Shown: one piece after another, positions 1 through 8,481 of the stretch
Numbering within the stretch: position 1 is the first letter of the stretch
How the letters are laid out: each line of letters starts with the position of its first letter
Assembly (NCBI GenBank): GCA_021736985.1
Contig: JAIPEW010000020.1
Coordinates: 1 to 57,453 of the forward strand
Direction: 5' to 3'
DNA from: Clostridiales bacterium
Lineage (GTDB): Bacteria > Bacillota > Desulfotomaculia > Desulfotomaculales > VENG01
DNA: 57,453 bases
Position numbers and translations under genes: made by a program
The notes under the pieces: generated by a model
Seen by the model: the letters and a program-made list of their open reading frames with translations, nothing else
Database searches by the model: none
Told to the model about the DNA's origin: nothing

Positions 1-138
1 TGGAGTATCCCCTGGTGACCTATATCATTCCGGGCAACGTAGCACTCGAAGTGCTTAGGCTAATCAACCGGGCTTGCAGCGTTACTCCTGCAAGCCCCCA
101 CTTCAAGCCCCGTTAGGGGCTAAGTGGGGGTAGTTGAC
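1..138 (+). mobile_element. 3' end of a probable TnpB-type (IS200/IS605-like) element with omega-RNA hairpins
   Basis: No gene is readable here, but the bases fold strongly. There is a 6-bp hairpin at 41-46/50-55, a perfect 10-bp hairpin at 70-79/88-97, and a perfect 9-bp stem at 95-103/122-130 that encloses a 5-bp GC stem (107-111/116-120). The last two share bases 95-97, so they compete. The tail reads GGGGGTAGTTGAC. From memory of the family, right ends of TnpB-carrying insertion sequences, which double as the guide-RNA scaffold, look like this. The tnpB gene itself would lie left of the window, so the assignment is inference. Confidence 0.5.
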
Positions 139-174
139 ACACTCCAAATATTAAATTAAATGCTCAATGTATCA

Positions 175-981
175 TCACCGCGGCACTACATTATTTAAGG
201 TATACGTGATACTTAAATCACTTTCCAGAGCTTCTTCATTGGCCTCCCACCCAACTAGCATCTGAAAGTTGCCATCAAAGTCTCCTACACTCCAAATAAC
301 CTTCCCTTCTTTATTTTCTGGAGTTATGGGTGGTCCCAGGTCAACCTCTATGCGGGTTACCTTTGCATCAAGATCACCAAATTGTTCTCTATCCGTGGAA
401 GTAGCAGTCCATTCCACTCCAGGAGTTGTTTCCATTATTGCTTCACGAATACCCACTTTATCAACCATTAAGAACGGCCAGAATATTCCGGATAACATAT
501 CTTCCATTGCTGAATTAACGAACTCTCCCGGTATTATTTTGCCTTTAATCTCTGCCTGAACTGCTTCGCCATTTTTATCAATCCAGAGCTTAAATTTTTC
601 ATTATCTACTACAAAAACCAGCAAGTTAGTATCAGATCCTTTAACAGTTTCGCTGCCTCCATATCGGTAACTGACTGCGGTTGAATCTGTTTCTTTACCA
701 TCTTTAATACGGGCCCAGGTCCATTCCAGTTCTTTAAAGTTTTTAACAATTTCGTTTATTTCAGTGGGATTTCGCCAGTTCTTAACTGTCACAGAAGGTT
801 CCTCGTGTTCTTTTTGCTCTTTATCTTGATTTTTTTGCTCATTCCCTGCTTGAGGCTCTTCCACAGAGTTTTTTTCTATATCGCCTCCTGCTTCGTCATT
901 TCCACCGCCACATCCGCTCACAGATAAAACTAATATTAATGTTATAATTAATGTGATACTTAATAAACGAATTTTAAACAA
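175..981 (-). CDS. Secreted lipoprotein of unknown function
   Basis: This is a 268-residue protein with an N-terminal hydrophobic segment ending in a lipobox (LSVSGC), followed by Gly and an acidic, Glu/Gln-rich linker of about 45 residues. The cell would export it and anchor it on the outer face of the membrane. The rest is a mixed globular domain that I do not recognise. The start is a TTG at 981 with GAGGTG eight to nine bases upstream; no in-frame ATG fits better. It lies just downstream of the DUF4870 gene on the same strand (24-base gap), so the two may be co-transcribed. No function is assigned. Confidence 0.75.
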   Translation of the reverse strand: MFKIRLLSITLIITLILVLSVSGCGGGNDEAGGDIEKNSVEEPQAGNEQKNQDKEQKEHEEPSVTVKNWRNPTEINEIVKNFKELEWTWARIKDGKETDSTAVSYRYGGSETVKGSDTNLLVFVVDNEKFKLWIDKNGEAVQAEIKGKIIPGEFVNSAMEDMLSGIFWPFLMVDKVGIREAIMETTPGVEWTATSTDREQFGDLDAKVTRIEVDLGPPITPENKEGKVIWSVGDFDGNFQMLVGWEANEEALESDLSITYTLNNVVPR

Positions 982-1005
982 GTATTTTACACCTCTTTTT
1001 TAATA

Positions 1006-1359
1006 TCATTCATTTTGATTTTCATTCAGGCCAATCTGCTTTTCAGCAAATCCGCCAGCTATAGGAAATTTATACGTTTCACCCTGATATGCCTTGTACA
1101 TTAGGAATAATGCAATTATCAACCCGACCGGGAAAGTTAAAATAGAGACTATCCATCCTAAAATGGGGATTGCACCGCCAACTAGTGATATTACGAATAA
1201 AGCTAGAAAAATTGTCAAGGACTGCATTGCATGAAACCTTACGAATTTGTTTTCTTTTTCTAAAAGCAAAAAAACTATACCTGTAATCAAACCTAAAATA
1301 TAGCAAAGCAAACCTTCAATATTTTCGCTTATACCTAAAGCTGTTTTTTTGTTTTCCAT
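1006..1359 (-). CDS. DUF4870 (Tic20-like) small membrane protein
   Basis: This 117-residue protein has three to four hydrophobic helices. The segment around GLLCYILGLITG, the charged loop with KFVRFHAMQSL and the closing YKAYQGETYKFPIAG are typical of the DUF4870/Tic20-like family of bacterial membrane proteins, whose role is not established. The frame is open upstream to a TTG at 1377, but GGAGGG lies inside that extension and ten bases before ATG 1359, so ATG 1359 is the better start. It precedes the lipoprotein gene on the same strand. Confidence 0.75.
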   Translation of the reverse strand: MENKKTALGISENIEGLLCYILGLITGIVFLLLEKENKFVRFHAMQSLTIFLALFVISLVGGAIPILGWIVSILTFPVGLIIALFLMYKAYQGETYKFPIAGGFAEKQIGLNENQNE

Positions 1360-1967
1360 ATTATTTTTTCCCTCCAAACCTTAATGAAGTTTTTTTCGAA
1401 ATATTCACTTAACTAATTGGAATATTTATTTATGAATTTTATAACATAGTTTCAACTCCCTTAAAAAAATACTTATCCCTACACAAAAACTACAATATTT
1501 CTTAAAAAATTTCTTAAAAAATTCCTAACAAATTTTCTTTATATTTGAGCGTATTCCAAACCTCTTTACCCTGGAATTGGACCTGGTATTCTGGGATACT
1601 AACTCTATCTATCTCGAATCTCGAAGTGGAGCAAGTGACAGTGAATTACAGGGAGATGCAAAAATCTAGTATCTATACGTGTTAAACCGATTATGGTATT
1701 AAACTTAAACTTGAGCCTAACTTACAATATAATTGCAAAATTAAAACTTTTCTGAAATGTATTCTAATAGATCCAACTCCATTCATTTCTTATGCTCTAT
1801 CTTTTTAAATAAAGAGCTACCTGGAATTTTTGCTCGCTTTAATATATTATAATAAGTTATAAACGGATTAGATGAATCAATGAGAGATTAATTTCTACCT
1901 TGATAAGAACAACTTTGTGTGATATTCTTTCTAACCCCCGAATGATGTGTTTATTAGGTCTACCATT

Positions 1968-2000
1968 TAAAAAAAACGATCGGGAACTTCCGCTCGTTTT
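1968..2000 (-). terminator. Probable rho-independent terminator
   Basis: AAAACGA (1973-1979) pairs with TCGTTTT (1994-2000) around an inner CGG/CCG. Read on the minus strand the hairpin is followed by a run of eight T, so it could end transcripts coming from the ligase gene further right. Confidence 0.5.
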
Positions 2001-2363
2001 AAGTAGTTTTATTTTTTTAGCTGTTTAAGTATACGAATATCGCGATAATAATTATATAATTTTTACTAATAATAATTTCTTAGTAGAATATTGTCAAGAA
2101 AAATTTATATTTTTTATATCACCCTGACATCTTCCTGGCTCAGAAGTTGTGCAGCATATTTTAAAGCAGCATAGACGCCCTTTTTGAAATTTCATATTCT
2201 TGCTTAGACAAAAGTATTAATTTTTTAATTTCTTTATTCAATAAAAGTACACAAAACGGTAACCAAAAATACATAGCCTTATAAATAAAAGTGCATTGCC
2301 ATCACGCTCCTGAATACTCCTCCTGTTCGCTAAAGATAGGAGGAATGATGGGAGGTGTTAGCA

Positions 2364-2417
2364 ATGCCACAACAAATTACCGAAATTAGTAAAGAACTAA
2401 CTGGTATTTATAGGTAA
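2364..2417 (+). CDS. Possible 17-residue leader peptide or gene remnant
   Basis: A short frame (starts MPQQITEISK) has a good GGGAGG site eight bases before ATG. Upstream AGGAGGA can pair with TCCTCCT, so the ribosome-site region could be occluded. It could be the head of a deleted gene rather than a functional peptide. Confidence 0.25.
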   Translation: MPQQITEISKELTGIYR

Positions 2418-2457
2418 TTTATACCAGGCAAGAGCTTATTTTTATGAATAAAAAAGT

Positions 2458-3654
2458 TTACCTGGAGTTTATAAAGCCTTTTGCCAAAATAACCGGTGTT
2501 CCGGCGTCAGCAGAACCACTGACCAGGTCCGCCAGGCTAGCCATTAGGTCTTCAATTTTACGAGGTGTGGTTCCCTCCGAGATATCATGGTTTTGCTCGT
2601 AGGATTTTTGTTTGTCTTGATCCAGTTGAGTTTCGATTTCTTCTGGTGATTTACCCTCACTATGGTAAAGATCGGCCAGGTATTTATATTTTACGCCTTT
2701 GCGCATTCCTACCTGGCTGAATCCATCTGTGGCGCCAAAAGCAGGTTGCGGATCGGCCAGCTCGTAAATGCTGCTGCTGGGATCTTTGTAGGCACCGTCC
2801 CCATAAATCAGCACTTCAATATTCTTGCCCAGGCGTTCAGCAACTAATTGTTGAATCTTACTGACGAATTCATCCCCTTGCCGGGGAGCCAATTTTACTC
2901 GTTCACCTGCAGACAAATTGCTGCCAAGCAGACCCCATTCTGAATATGCCTGGTCGTTGGCAGATGGCCGGTCACAAATATCTTGCAGAGTTATACAATT
3001 ATTAATAAATTTCTTCACTTCTGTATAAGTTTTATCCCTGGTATGGACATTGGCTACCAATACACCATCCGGCTGGTAATCAGCAATGCTGCCGGGAGAA
3101 TTGCATAGATAAATAGTGGGTTTGGGCCCTATTCCAGAAACAATTTCATTGTAAAAAGCAGGATAATTCACACCGGTGATTGGATGGACAAAATCTTTGT
3201 TACCGAACTCTTCCCAGGTAATTATATCATCAGGTCCTTTACCCAAGGATTCTATAAATTCCGGTGGTATAATACGGTTTCCAACTTCGTCATCTGGATA
3301 AGGCAGTTGAATTATAATTTCTCCTTGGGGTACTGCTTTGGCCAAACTTTTAAGAATAGGAGAAAACCGGTTTCTGCTTGTGATGGGCCATAATATTCCC
3401 AGGCGGGAAGTGGGTGTTAATCCTAATTTTTGAGTTACTTCTTCTGCAATGCGATCTATGGTGACGTAGTTATCCTGGGATCTGGCTACCACAGATTCAG
3501 TTATACAAATAATATCTCGATCGTCTAACATGTTATCCTGCTGACACTTTTCCAGAGTTTCTAGGATCATTCCCTCCAGATCACAGTTGGGAACAATTAC
3601 TCCCATTTTTAATCCAAAAGCAGCTGGTCCTACATAATCTGGTAACTTACTCAT
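2458..3654 (-). CDS. Coenzyme F420-0:L-glutamate ligase-like protein (CofE superfamily)
   Basis: This 398-residue protein matches the F420:gamma-glutamyl ligase superfamily (PF01996). Members with proven function add gamma-linked glutamate to coenzyme F420-0 using GTP. Supporting segments are the early DRDIICITESVVARSQ region, RLGILWPITSRNRFSPILK, the NVHTRDKTYTEVK motif and YGDGAYKDP. The start is ATG 3654 with AAAGGAGG seven bases upstream. No other F420 biosynthesis gene lies in the window. In Clostridia such stand-alone copies are common and their true acceptor is not known to me, so the ligase fold is likely but the substrate is open. Confidence 0.8.
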   Translation of the reverse strand: MSKLPDYVGPAAFGLKMGVIVPNCDLEGMILETLEKCQQDNMLDDRDIICITESVVARSQDNYVTIDRIAEEVTQKLGLTPTSRLGILWPITSRNRFSPILKSLAKAVPQGEIIIQLPYPDDEVGNRIIPPEFIESLGKGPDDIITWEEFGNKDFVHPITGVNYPAFYNEIVSGIGPKPTIYLCNSPGSIADYQPDGVLVANVHTRDKTYTEVKKFINNCITLQDICDRPSANDQAYSEWGLLGSNLSAGERVKLAPRQGDEFVSKIQQLVAERLGKNIEVLIYGDGAYKDPSSSIYELADPQPAFGATDGFSQVGMRKGVKYKYLADLYHSEGKSPEEIETQLDQDKQKSYEQNHDISEGTTPRKIEDLMASLADLVSGSADAGTPVILAKGFINSR

Positions 3655-4144
3655 AAAATGCCTCCTTTGGTTCTAAAAAATTTTTTGTGCAAGATATAAG
3701 ATTGTCAAAATTTCAAAATTGTCATTGATACTTTTATAAAAAATAATATACATAATCTTTTCTTTTAAAGCTATATATTTCTGTGTCAATACAATATTGT
3801 TTTAACTTAAAACCAGTACGAAAACTCAAAAATCCAGCAATCACAATGGCTGAAAGACTAAAAATCATGTTTGAATTTATTGTGCTGCCGGTTGCAAAAA
3901 ACGAAAATATTGCTTTTCATGTCCCCACGGCCTGTCCGTAGAATCGTTGTTCTTTGCAAAGGTAGCTCCTGAAAAGCAACCATTGACACAAATATAATTA
4001 ACAAGGCACGGAAATTTTTTCTTGCAGCCAACTTAAGTTAAATTTTAAAGTTGTACGGGTAAAATTTCAAGGGCTAAAAATTTCCAAATTTCTGGTTTTT
4101 TTTATTCACCTGTATGCTAGAGTTAAATGCGAGAATAGCCTATT

Positions 4145-4167
4145 GGTAAAACTAGGTACAATAATAT
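4145..4167. repeat. Copy A of a short dispersed repeat
   Basis: The core GGTAAAACTAGGTA plus CAATAATAT recurs at 11167-11190 with one extra base. The flanking GAATAGCCT/GAATGGCCT also matches. Only two copies were seen. Confidence 0.6.
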
Positions 4168-4183
4168 GAGAAACATTTGAAAT

Positions 4184-4298
4184 TTGGCAGCATACAATTT
4201 GTGTATCATCTGTGGTGTCCGGCCGTTTTACGTGCAAAAGCACTTTTTCGTGTCAACACATGATGAATTACTACGTTGCCGGTGGGATTATCTGTTCG
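4184..4298 (-). pseudogene. rsgA: Second fragment of rsgA (ribosome GTPase A)
   Basis: About 115 bases match 6528-6640, the 3' part of the truncated rsgA gene, at roughly 90% identity in the same orientation. There are two single-base insertions and a cluster of substitutions, so no frame is intact. It encodes part of the OB-fold (the GNGIIHHVLTRKSAFARK region). It is a dead partial copy produced by local duplication or recombination. Confidence 0.8.
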
Positions 4299-4623
4299 TT
4301 ATTTCCTGCTAATATTTAAGATATAGTTGCAGCTTAATCCTGGCATAGTAGTTCCCAGTTTAGGTTTTGTTATAACTGGTATACTTATAAGCACGAGGCA
4401 TTATGCGAAATAGCTCATGATTGGTGTAAATATAATAATATACCTATACTTTAAGATTTGAATTCTGAACGTGACTACAGGTGCATTTTAAGCGTTTATA
4501 ATTACTGGTGAGACTTATTTACCCGGCCTAGAGTTGGGGACAAAAGAACAGCTTTCCCAAGAGGGACATGTAGTTTTACTTAATAAGAGCGATTCTGAAA
4601 GTTAAAGTTAAAATCTGCTAAGC

Positions 4624-4655
4624 AAAAAGCACTCCTTTTGTGGAGTGCTTTTTTA
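4624..4655 (+). terminator. Rho-independent terminator
   Basis: AAAAAGCACTCC (4624-4635) pairs with GGAGTGCTTTTT, followed by T. The stem is perfect and the loop is six bases. No intact gene precedes it, so it probably belonged to the lost gene whose tail ends near 4605. Confidence 0.8.
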
Positions 4656-4844
4656 AATTAAATTTGATTTTGATTCCTGAGGGGGGGGAGGTGTCGGTAG
4701 AAGAAGGAGTAGCTTAGATCGAGCTCAAGGTGGTTGCCCGCAAGACTTTCAGGAAATCTATTTATAATAACAGTCTACTTGCACAGCTCCTAAACATAGA
4801 GCATATGATATCTATATAATGAAATATATGGAAGGGAGATTAAT

Positions 4845-5279
4845 ATGTATAATGATTATAATGCCTATCCAAAATTTAGGGATTATGGGTTAGAACCTTT
4901 TGTAGTTAACATTGAGGAGGCTACTCTACTAAACAATAATTTCCGTATTGCTTTATGGACAGGAAACTATTTGCAGCTTACCCTGATGTCCATTAATGTT
5001 GGAGATGATATAGGTCTGGAAATGCATCCCTGCGTTGATCAGTTTATACGTATTGAACAGGGTCAAGGCCTTGTTATGATGGGAGACAGGAAAGATAATC
5101 TGTATTATCAACGAAGAGTGTATGATGATTATGCAATATTAATACCCGCTGGTAAATGGCATAATCTGATCAATACAGGTTGTACACCTATTAAATTGTA
5201 TTCTATATACGCGCCACCTGAACATCCATTTGGCACGGTTCATAGAACCAAAAGAGATGCTGAAGAGCACTACGGCTAG
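4845..5279 (+). CDS. Cupin-domain protein
   Basis: This 144-residue single-domain cupin has the first motif around residues 58-73 (GLEMHP then DQFIRIEQGQG), with His61 and Gln66 at metal-ligand positions and Cys63 where many cupins carry the second His. The second motif follows around PAGKWHNLINTG with His106. The protein is soluble, probably metal-binding, and of unknown substrate; closely similar proteins are common in spore-forming Firmicutes. The start is ATG 4845 with GAAGGGAG seven to eight bases upstream. It stands alone between two terminators, so it is probably monocistronic. Confidence 0.8.
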   Translation: MYNDYNAYPKFRDYGLEPFVVNIEEATLLNNNFRIALWTGNYLQLTLMSINVGDDIGLEMHPCVDQFIRIEQGQGLVMMGDRKDNLYYQRRVYDDYAILIPAGKWHNLINTGCTPIKLYSIYAPPEHPFGTVHRTKRDAEEHYG

Positions 5280-5395
5280 TTAAATCTAGTCTCAAACTTT
5301 ATGAAAAACCATACCTATTTTAATATGTCTGCCGGTTCTCATTATACAGATGTTAGCAGCTCTCACAATAATTGTCAGTGACTTGATAATTATTA

Positions 5396-5424
5396 TCCAC
5401 CCGTCTTGGGCGGGTGTTTCTTTT
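5396..5424 (+). terminator. Terminator after the cupin gene
   Basis: CACCCG (5398-5403) pairs with CGGGTG (5411-5416), followed by a T-rich tail. It lies about 120 bases past the cupin stop. Confidence 0.7.
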
Positions 5425-5538
5425 CCTGCACAATAATTGCTTAATATGGAAAAATTATTTGAGGGATTTGTCATTTAAGAAAGGTTGTTAAAAAATGGTA
5501 CACTGTATAAATCCTATATCAGAACTGGCAAATTCATG

Positions 5539-6483
5539 CTAACGCACCTTAGTAGCCTTAATTAGCTGTCTACCGCCTATCTCTTCCCAGGGTGCTGCGG
5601 AACAACCGGCATCTGCCAGCCATGTTTTATATTGCTCAAAAGTCCATGTTCCCCCGGAAGCTGTATTAACCAGCATATTTACTCCGAATAATGCAGGCAT
5701 CACGCCTGTACCCCGGATCATATCATTGATTACAATTTGCCCTCCCTGTTCCAGTTCATCTGCCGCGTTTTGAAATAGTTTTCTGTTTTCCTGTTCACCG
5801 TGTATATGGCACACATTGCCAAGGTATACGAGGTCATAAGGGCCCGAAGGCAGCCCTTTCGTAAAATCACCTTTGACCATGTTAATGGGTAACTCAGTAT
5901 CCAGTTCCGGTTGCATCATATCTATAATTTCAGGCAAGTCCAGAACAGTTATCCTGGCCCCCTTGCCGGCAAAAGCATTGGCGTAGGTTAACGGGCCCCC
6001 GCCGACATCAAGAACCCTGGGGTTTGCGGGCAGTTCTTTTAAGCAATAATCAACAATTTGCGGTGCCGACTTCAGGGCATAATGACTCATGGCCTTGATA
6101 AAATTCTTTGAGTGGTTGTTGGATACATCCTTTTTCGGAACCGGTTGTCCACTGTGCATAACTTCCGGCAGCTGCGTCCACGCCTTCATTATATTGTAGG
6201 TATGCATGAATGAAAAGCCTGTGTACTGTTCGTGGCCGGGATTAAAAAAGATATTGTCTGCCTCTTCGGTGAGTTTAATTTTTTCACCATCGTATTCCAG
6301 GTACTTTAAAGCAATCAAAGCTTCAATAACCGTCCATATAGCCCTGCGATCGAATTTCATTCTGGCAGCCAATTCTTCCAGGGTACAGGAATTATTTTTT
6401 AATTCTTCAAATAATCCGGTTTCTACAGCCGCGCCGACAATCAAAAATTCCTGTGGCAGCTGAAATGAACCAGTGTTTGGCAT
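5539..6483 (-). CDS. SAM-dependent O-methyltransferase (Methyltransf_2 type)
   Basis: This 314-residue protein has an N-terminal winged-helix/dimerisation region (residues 1-80, LEELAARMKFDRRAIWTVIE) and a Rossmann methyltransferase domain with the SAM-binding glycine motif VLDVGGG at 157-163, an acidic ITVLDLPEI strand and the FQNAADELEQGGQIVINDM post-motif. This is the architecture of hydroxyneurosporene/small-molecule O-methyltransferases. The acceptor cannot be read from sequence. The start is ATG 6483 with AAGGAGG nine bases upstream. It follows the truncated rsgA gene in the same direction; the 22-base gap suggests that the break in rsgA placed the two together. Confidence 0.85.
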   Translation of the reverse strand: MPNTGSFQLPQEFLIVGAAVETGLFEELKNNSCTLEELAARMKFDRRAIWTVIEALIALKYLEYDGEKIKLTEEADNIFFNPGHEQYTGFSFMHTYNIMKAWTQLPEVMHSGQPVPKKDVSNNHSKNFIKAMSHYALKSAPQIVDYCLKELPANPRVLDVGGGPLTYANAFAGKGARITVLDLPEIIDMMQPELDTELPINMVKGDFTKGLPSGPYDLVYLGNVCHIHGEQENRKLFQNAADELEQGGQIVINDMIRGTGVMPALFGVNMLVNTASGGTWTFEQYKTWLADAGCSAAPWEEIGGRQLIKATKVR

Positions 6484-6505
6484 TTTTATTATCCTCCTTA
6501 TCGAA

Positions 6506-6865
6506 TTACATAATCGTTTTATCTATATTGGCAGCTACAATTTGTGTATCATCTGTAGTGCCGGCCGTTTTTCGTGCAAAAGCACTTTTTCGTGTCAACA
6601 CATGATGAATAATCCCGTTGCCGGTGGAATTATCAGTTCGATCCATCATGACAAAATCACCTACAGCAGGGTATTCAGACATTGCTCTCACCTGGTAGCG
6701 GAATTTTCCGGAAACCTCTGCAGTGAGCTCACCTGCTGCGGTAATAACCTTGTACAGGTCTTTATGTTGGGATGAGATTCGCCCTATGCTAAGACCTTCA
6801 TATATTCTGGACTCCTGTATAAATCTTTCAGTAAGCCCTATACTATTCATATCTATTGTATTCAA
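6506..6865 (-). pseudogene. rsgA: rsgA, truncated after the OB-fold
   Basis: The 119 residues match the N-terminus of RsgA, the circularly permuted GTPase that helps mature the 30S subunit: SIGRISSQHKDLYKVITAAG, YPAVGDFVMMDR, LTRKSAFARKTAGTT and VAANIDKTIM. RsgA is normally about 300-350 residues; here the frame stops directly after the first residues of the GTPase domain, so the G motifs and the zinc finger are lost. The start is TTG 6865 with AGGAGG nine bases upstream. A partial second copy lies at 4184-4298. An intact rsgA probably exists elsewhere on the chromosome. Confidence 0.85.
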
Positions 6866-7274
6866 TTTTTACAACCTCCTAAAGCTTTTGAATTTCATCT
6901 TTGGGAGGTGTTATGCATTGATTATTTTGCACATCCCTCCCTCTTTGTTACAAGCTCTACTATTGGACGGTTATACATAAGACATTCTCCTTTCTGTTAT
7001 TTAAAGCTTACCACTGGAACAAATTGATAGACGTTCTTCTATTTCTATTATATATTTTTTCAAGTTCAAAGCAACGTCGCTTTTTAAAATGAATAGAAGC
7101 TAAAATAGTCAGGATTTCTATACCGTTAATTGGAGGATTTTCTTTATTTGTATTAGATAAGGTACGAAAACCATCAATTTCAAAATCGTGTCACTGATAA
7201 TGTTTTGAGAAAGATTGATGCCGGCCCAAAGTGGTTTTTAGAAATGCTGCAAAAGACAAAAGTATATGATATAA
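6866..7274. other. Intergenic region before sdpR
   Basis: About 400 bases with no convincing gene. It carries the rsgA ribosome site near 6870-6880 and, at the right end, a TATAAT -10 element (7270-7275) that touches the sdpR operator. Confidence 0.5.
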
Positions 7275-7310
7275 TTAAGTTTAGATATTTACCTAAATAT
7301 CTAAACTTAA
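7275..7310. promoter_or_regulatory. SdpR operator: perfect 17-bp inverted repeat
   Basis: TTAAGTTTAGATATTTA (7275-7291) and its exact reverse complement (7294-7310) flank a CC centre. It overlaps the end of the TATAAT -10 box and sits ten bases before the sdpR start, the position expected for autorepression by an ArsR-type regulator. Confidence 0.8.
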
Positions 7311-7320
7311 TGGGAGAGCG

Positions 7321-7623
7321 ATGAATATGTTTGACAGCATTTTTAAGGCGCTTTCTGACCCTACCAGGCGTAAAATCTTGAATTTGCTTCGACAGGAAGA
7401 TGTGACAGCAGGGGAAATCGCAGAGCAGTTTGATATTTCCAAGCCCAGCATGTCGCATCACCTGTCAATCTTGAAACATGCAGGCCTTGTATTGGATGAA
7501 AAAAAAGGACAGTTTATTTATTATTCACTCAATACTACCGTTTTTCAGGATTTAATGGCCTGGTTTAATGATTTCTTGGATTTTAAAAGGAAGGGTGAAG
7601 ATGATGACAGGTCAGGTAAATGA
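7321..7623 (+). CDS. sdpR: SdpR-type ArsR-family autorepressor
   Basis: This 100-residue winged-helix protein starts MNMFDSIFKALSDPTRRKIL, with the recognition helix in DISKPSMSHHLSILKHAGLV and the wing in DEKKGQFIYYSLN. It lacks the Cys metal motif of arsenic or cadmium sensors and matches SdpR, which in Bacillus subtilis represses the sdpRI operon until the immunity protein SdpI captures it at the membrane. A perfect palindrome precedes it. Its 3' end overlaps the start of sdpI by 23 bases, so the two are translationally coupled. Confidence 0.85.
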   Translation: MNMFDSIFKALSDPTRRKILNLLRQEDVTAGEIAEQFDISKPSMSHHLSILKHAGLVLDEKKGQFIYYSLNTTVFQDLMAWFNDFLDFKRKGEDDDRSGK

Positions 7624-8284
7624 CCGCAAATCAAAAATAGTTGAACGGCTTCGTTCTGATTGGCCGTTGATAACACTGGTACTGGCAACCTTTCTTGTTT
7701 CATTTTTTATTTACCCGCATTTACCGGAACGGGTTCCTTCACACTGGAATTTTCAAGGGGAAGTAGACAATTATTCTTCACGTTTTTGGGGAGCGTTTGC
7801 TATTCCTTTGATGAGTATGGGGATTTATCTCTTAATGCTGGTAACGCCGTATATAGATCCCCGCAGAAGAAATTATGCAAAGTTTACCAGTACCTACCAG
7901 GTGTTAAAAGCTGCATTGATATGTTTTTTCACTGGTCTTTACGTGATCATTGTCATGACGGCGTTGGGATATAATGTATCAGTGGAACGCCTGGTACCTC
8001 TTGGAATTTCTTTATTAATTCTGATAATAGGAAATATGATGGGAAGAATACGGCACAATTACTTTGTCGGTATAAAAGTGCCCTGGACGCTGGCCAGTGA
8101 AGAAGTCTGGCGGAAAACGCACCGCCTGGGGGCCCCCATGTGGGTAGGTGCCGGTTTGCTCGGAATTTTGGGGGCTATAATTGGGGGAAAAGCAACAGCA
8201 ATATTATTTTTTGTTCCACTGGGCCTGGCAGTTATTATACCTGTAGTTTATTCGTATATTTCTTATAAGCGCCTGTATTCGTAA
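7601..8284 (+). CDS. sdpI: SdpI-family membrane protein (DUF1648)
   Basis: This 227-residue protein has about six hydrophobic helices. The first, followed by LPERVPSHWNFQGEVDNYSSRF, is the DUF1648 signature; the C-terminal half carries the SdpI segment MMGRIRHNYFVGIKVPWTLASEEVW. In B. subtilis SdpI gives immunity to the SdpC toxin and sequesters SdpR. No sdpABC toxin genes are present here, so the role may be general envelope protection. ATG 7601 (AGGAAGGG upstream) is preferred over an upstream start at 7568 because it has a ribosome site. A fragment of a second copy lies at 20311-20420. Confidence 0.85.
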   Translation: MMTGQVNDRKSKIVERLRSDWPLITLVLATFLVSFFIYPHLPERVPSHWNFQGEVDNYSSRFWGAFAIPLMSMGIYLLMLVTPYIDPRRRNYAKFTSTYQVLKAALICFFTGLYVIIVMTALGYNVSVERLVPLGISLLILIIGNMMGRIRHNYFVGIKVPWTLASEEVWRKTHRLGAPMWVGAGLLGILGAIIGGKATAILFFVPLGLAVIIPVVYSYISYKRLYS

Positions 8285-8481
8285 TTTGGCTGTCCTATTC
8301 AATCATAAGGGAAAAGGGATATTGTGATGTTCATTTTATTTTACATGGCGTTAGTTTAATACATTTTTTTATTCTTGCTGTATGCCAACAAAATTTTTTG
8401 TAATATTGGAAAAGTATTCTTGTAGACTGACGACCCTTTTATTATAATTCGTATTGTAATTTTGGGATCGGAGGTTTCTTT

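Larger units (their letters stand above)
1360..2457. other. AT-rich intergenic stretch with few recognisable elements
   Basis: About 1.1 kb without a convincing gene. Visible items are a terminator-like hairpin near 1973-2000, a hairpin pairing TCCTCCT with AGGAGGA just before a 17-codon reading frame (2364-2417), and an inverted repeat CTGGTAT/ATACCAG after 2400. The rest is AT-rich with no domain recognisable in any frame. It may hold the eroded remains of a lost gene. Confidence 0.5.
3655..4844. other. 1.2-kb intergenic region holding gene debris and folded elements
   Basis: It contains a multibranch hairpin (3910-3979), a copy of a 35-base repeat (about 4132-4167, partner near 11153-11190), a fragment of rsgA (4184-4298), a short frame ending at about 4605 (contains YLPGLELGTKEQL) that may be the tail of a lost gene, and a strong terminator (4624-4655). 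A run of eight or more G begins at 4680. No intact gene was found. Confidence 0.6.

Noticed and set aside
4680-4692. Poly-G run as a functional phase-variable tract
   Set aside because: It is not inside or just before a gene; the cupin start is about 150 bases away with its own ribosome site.
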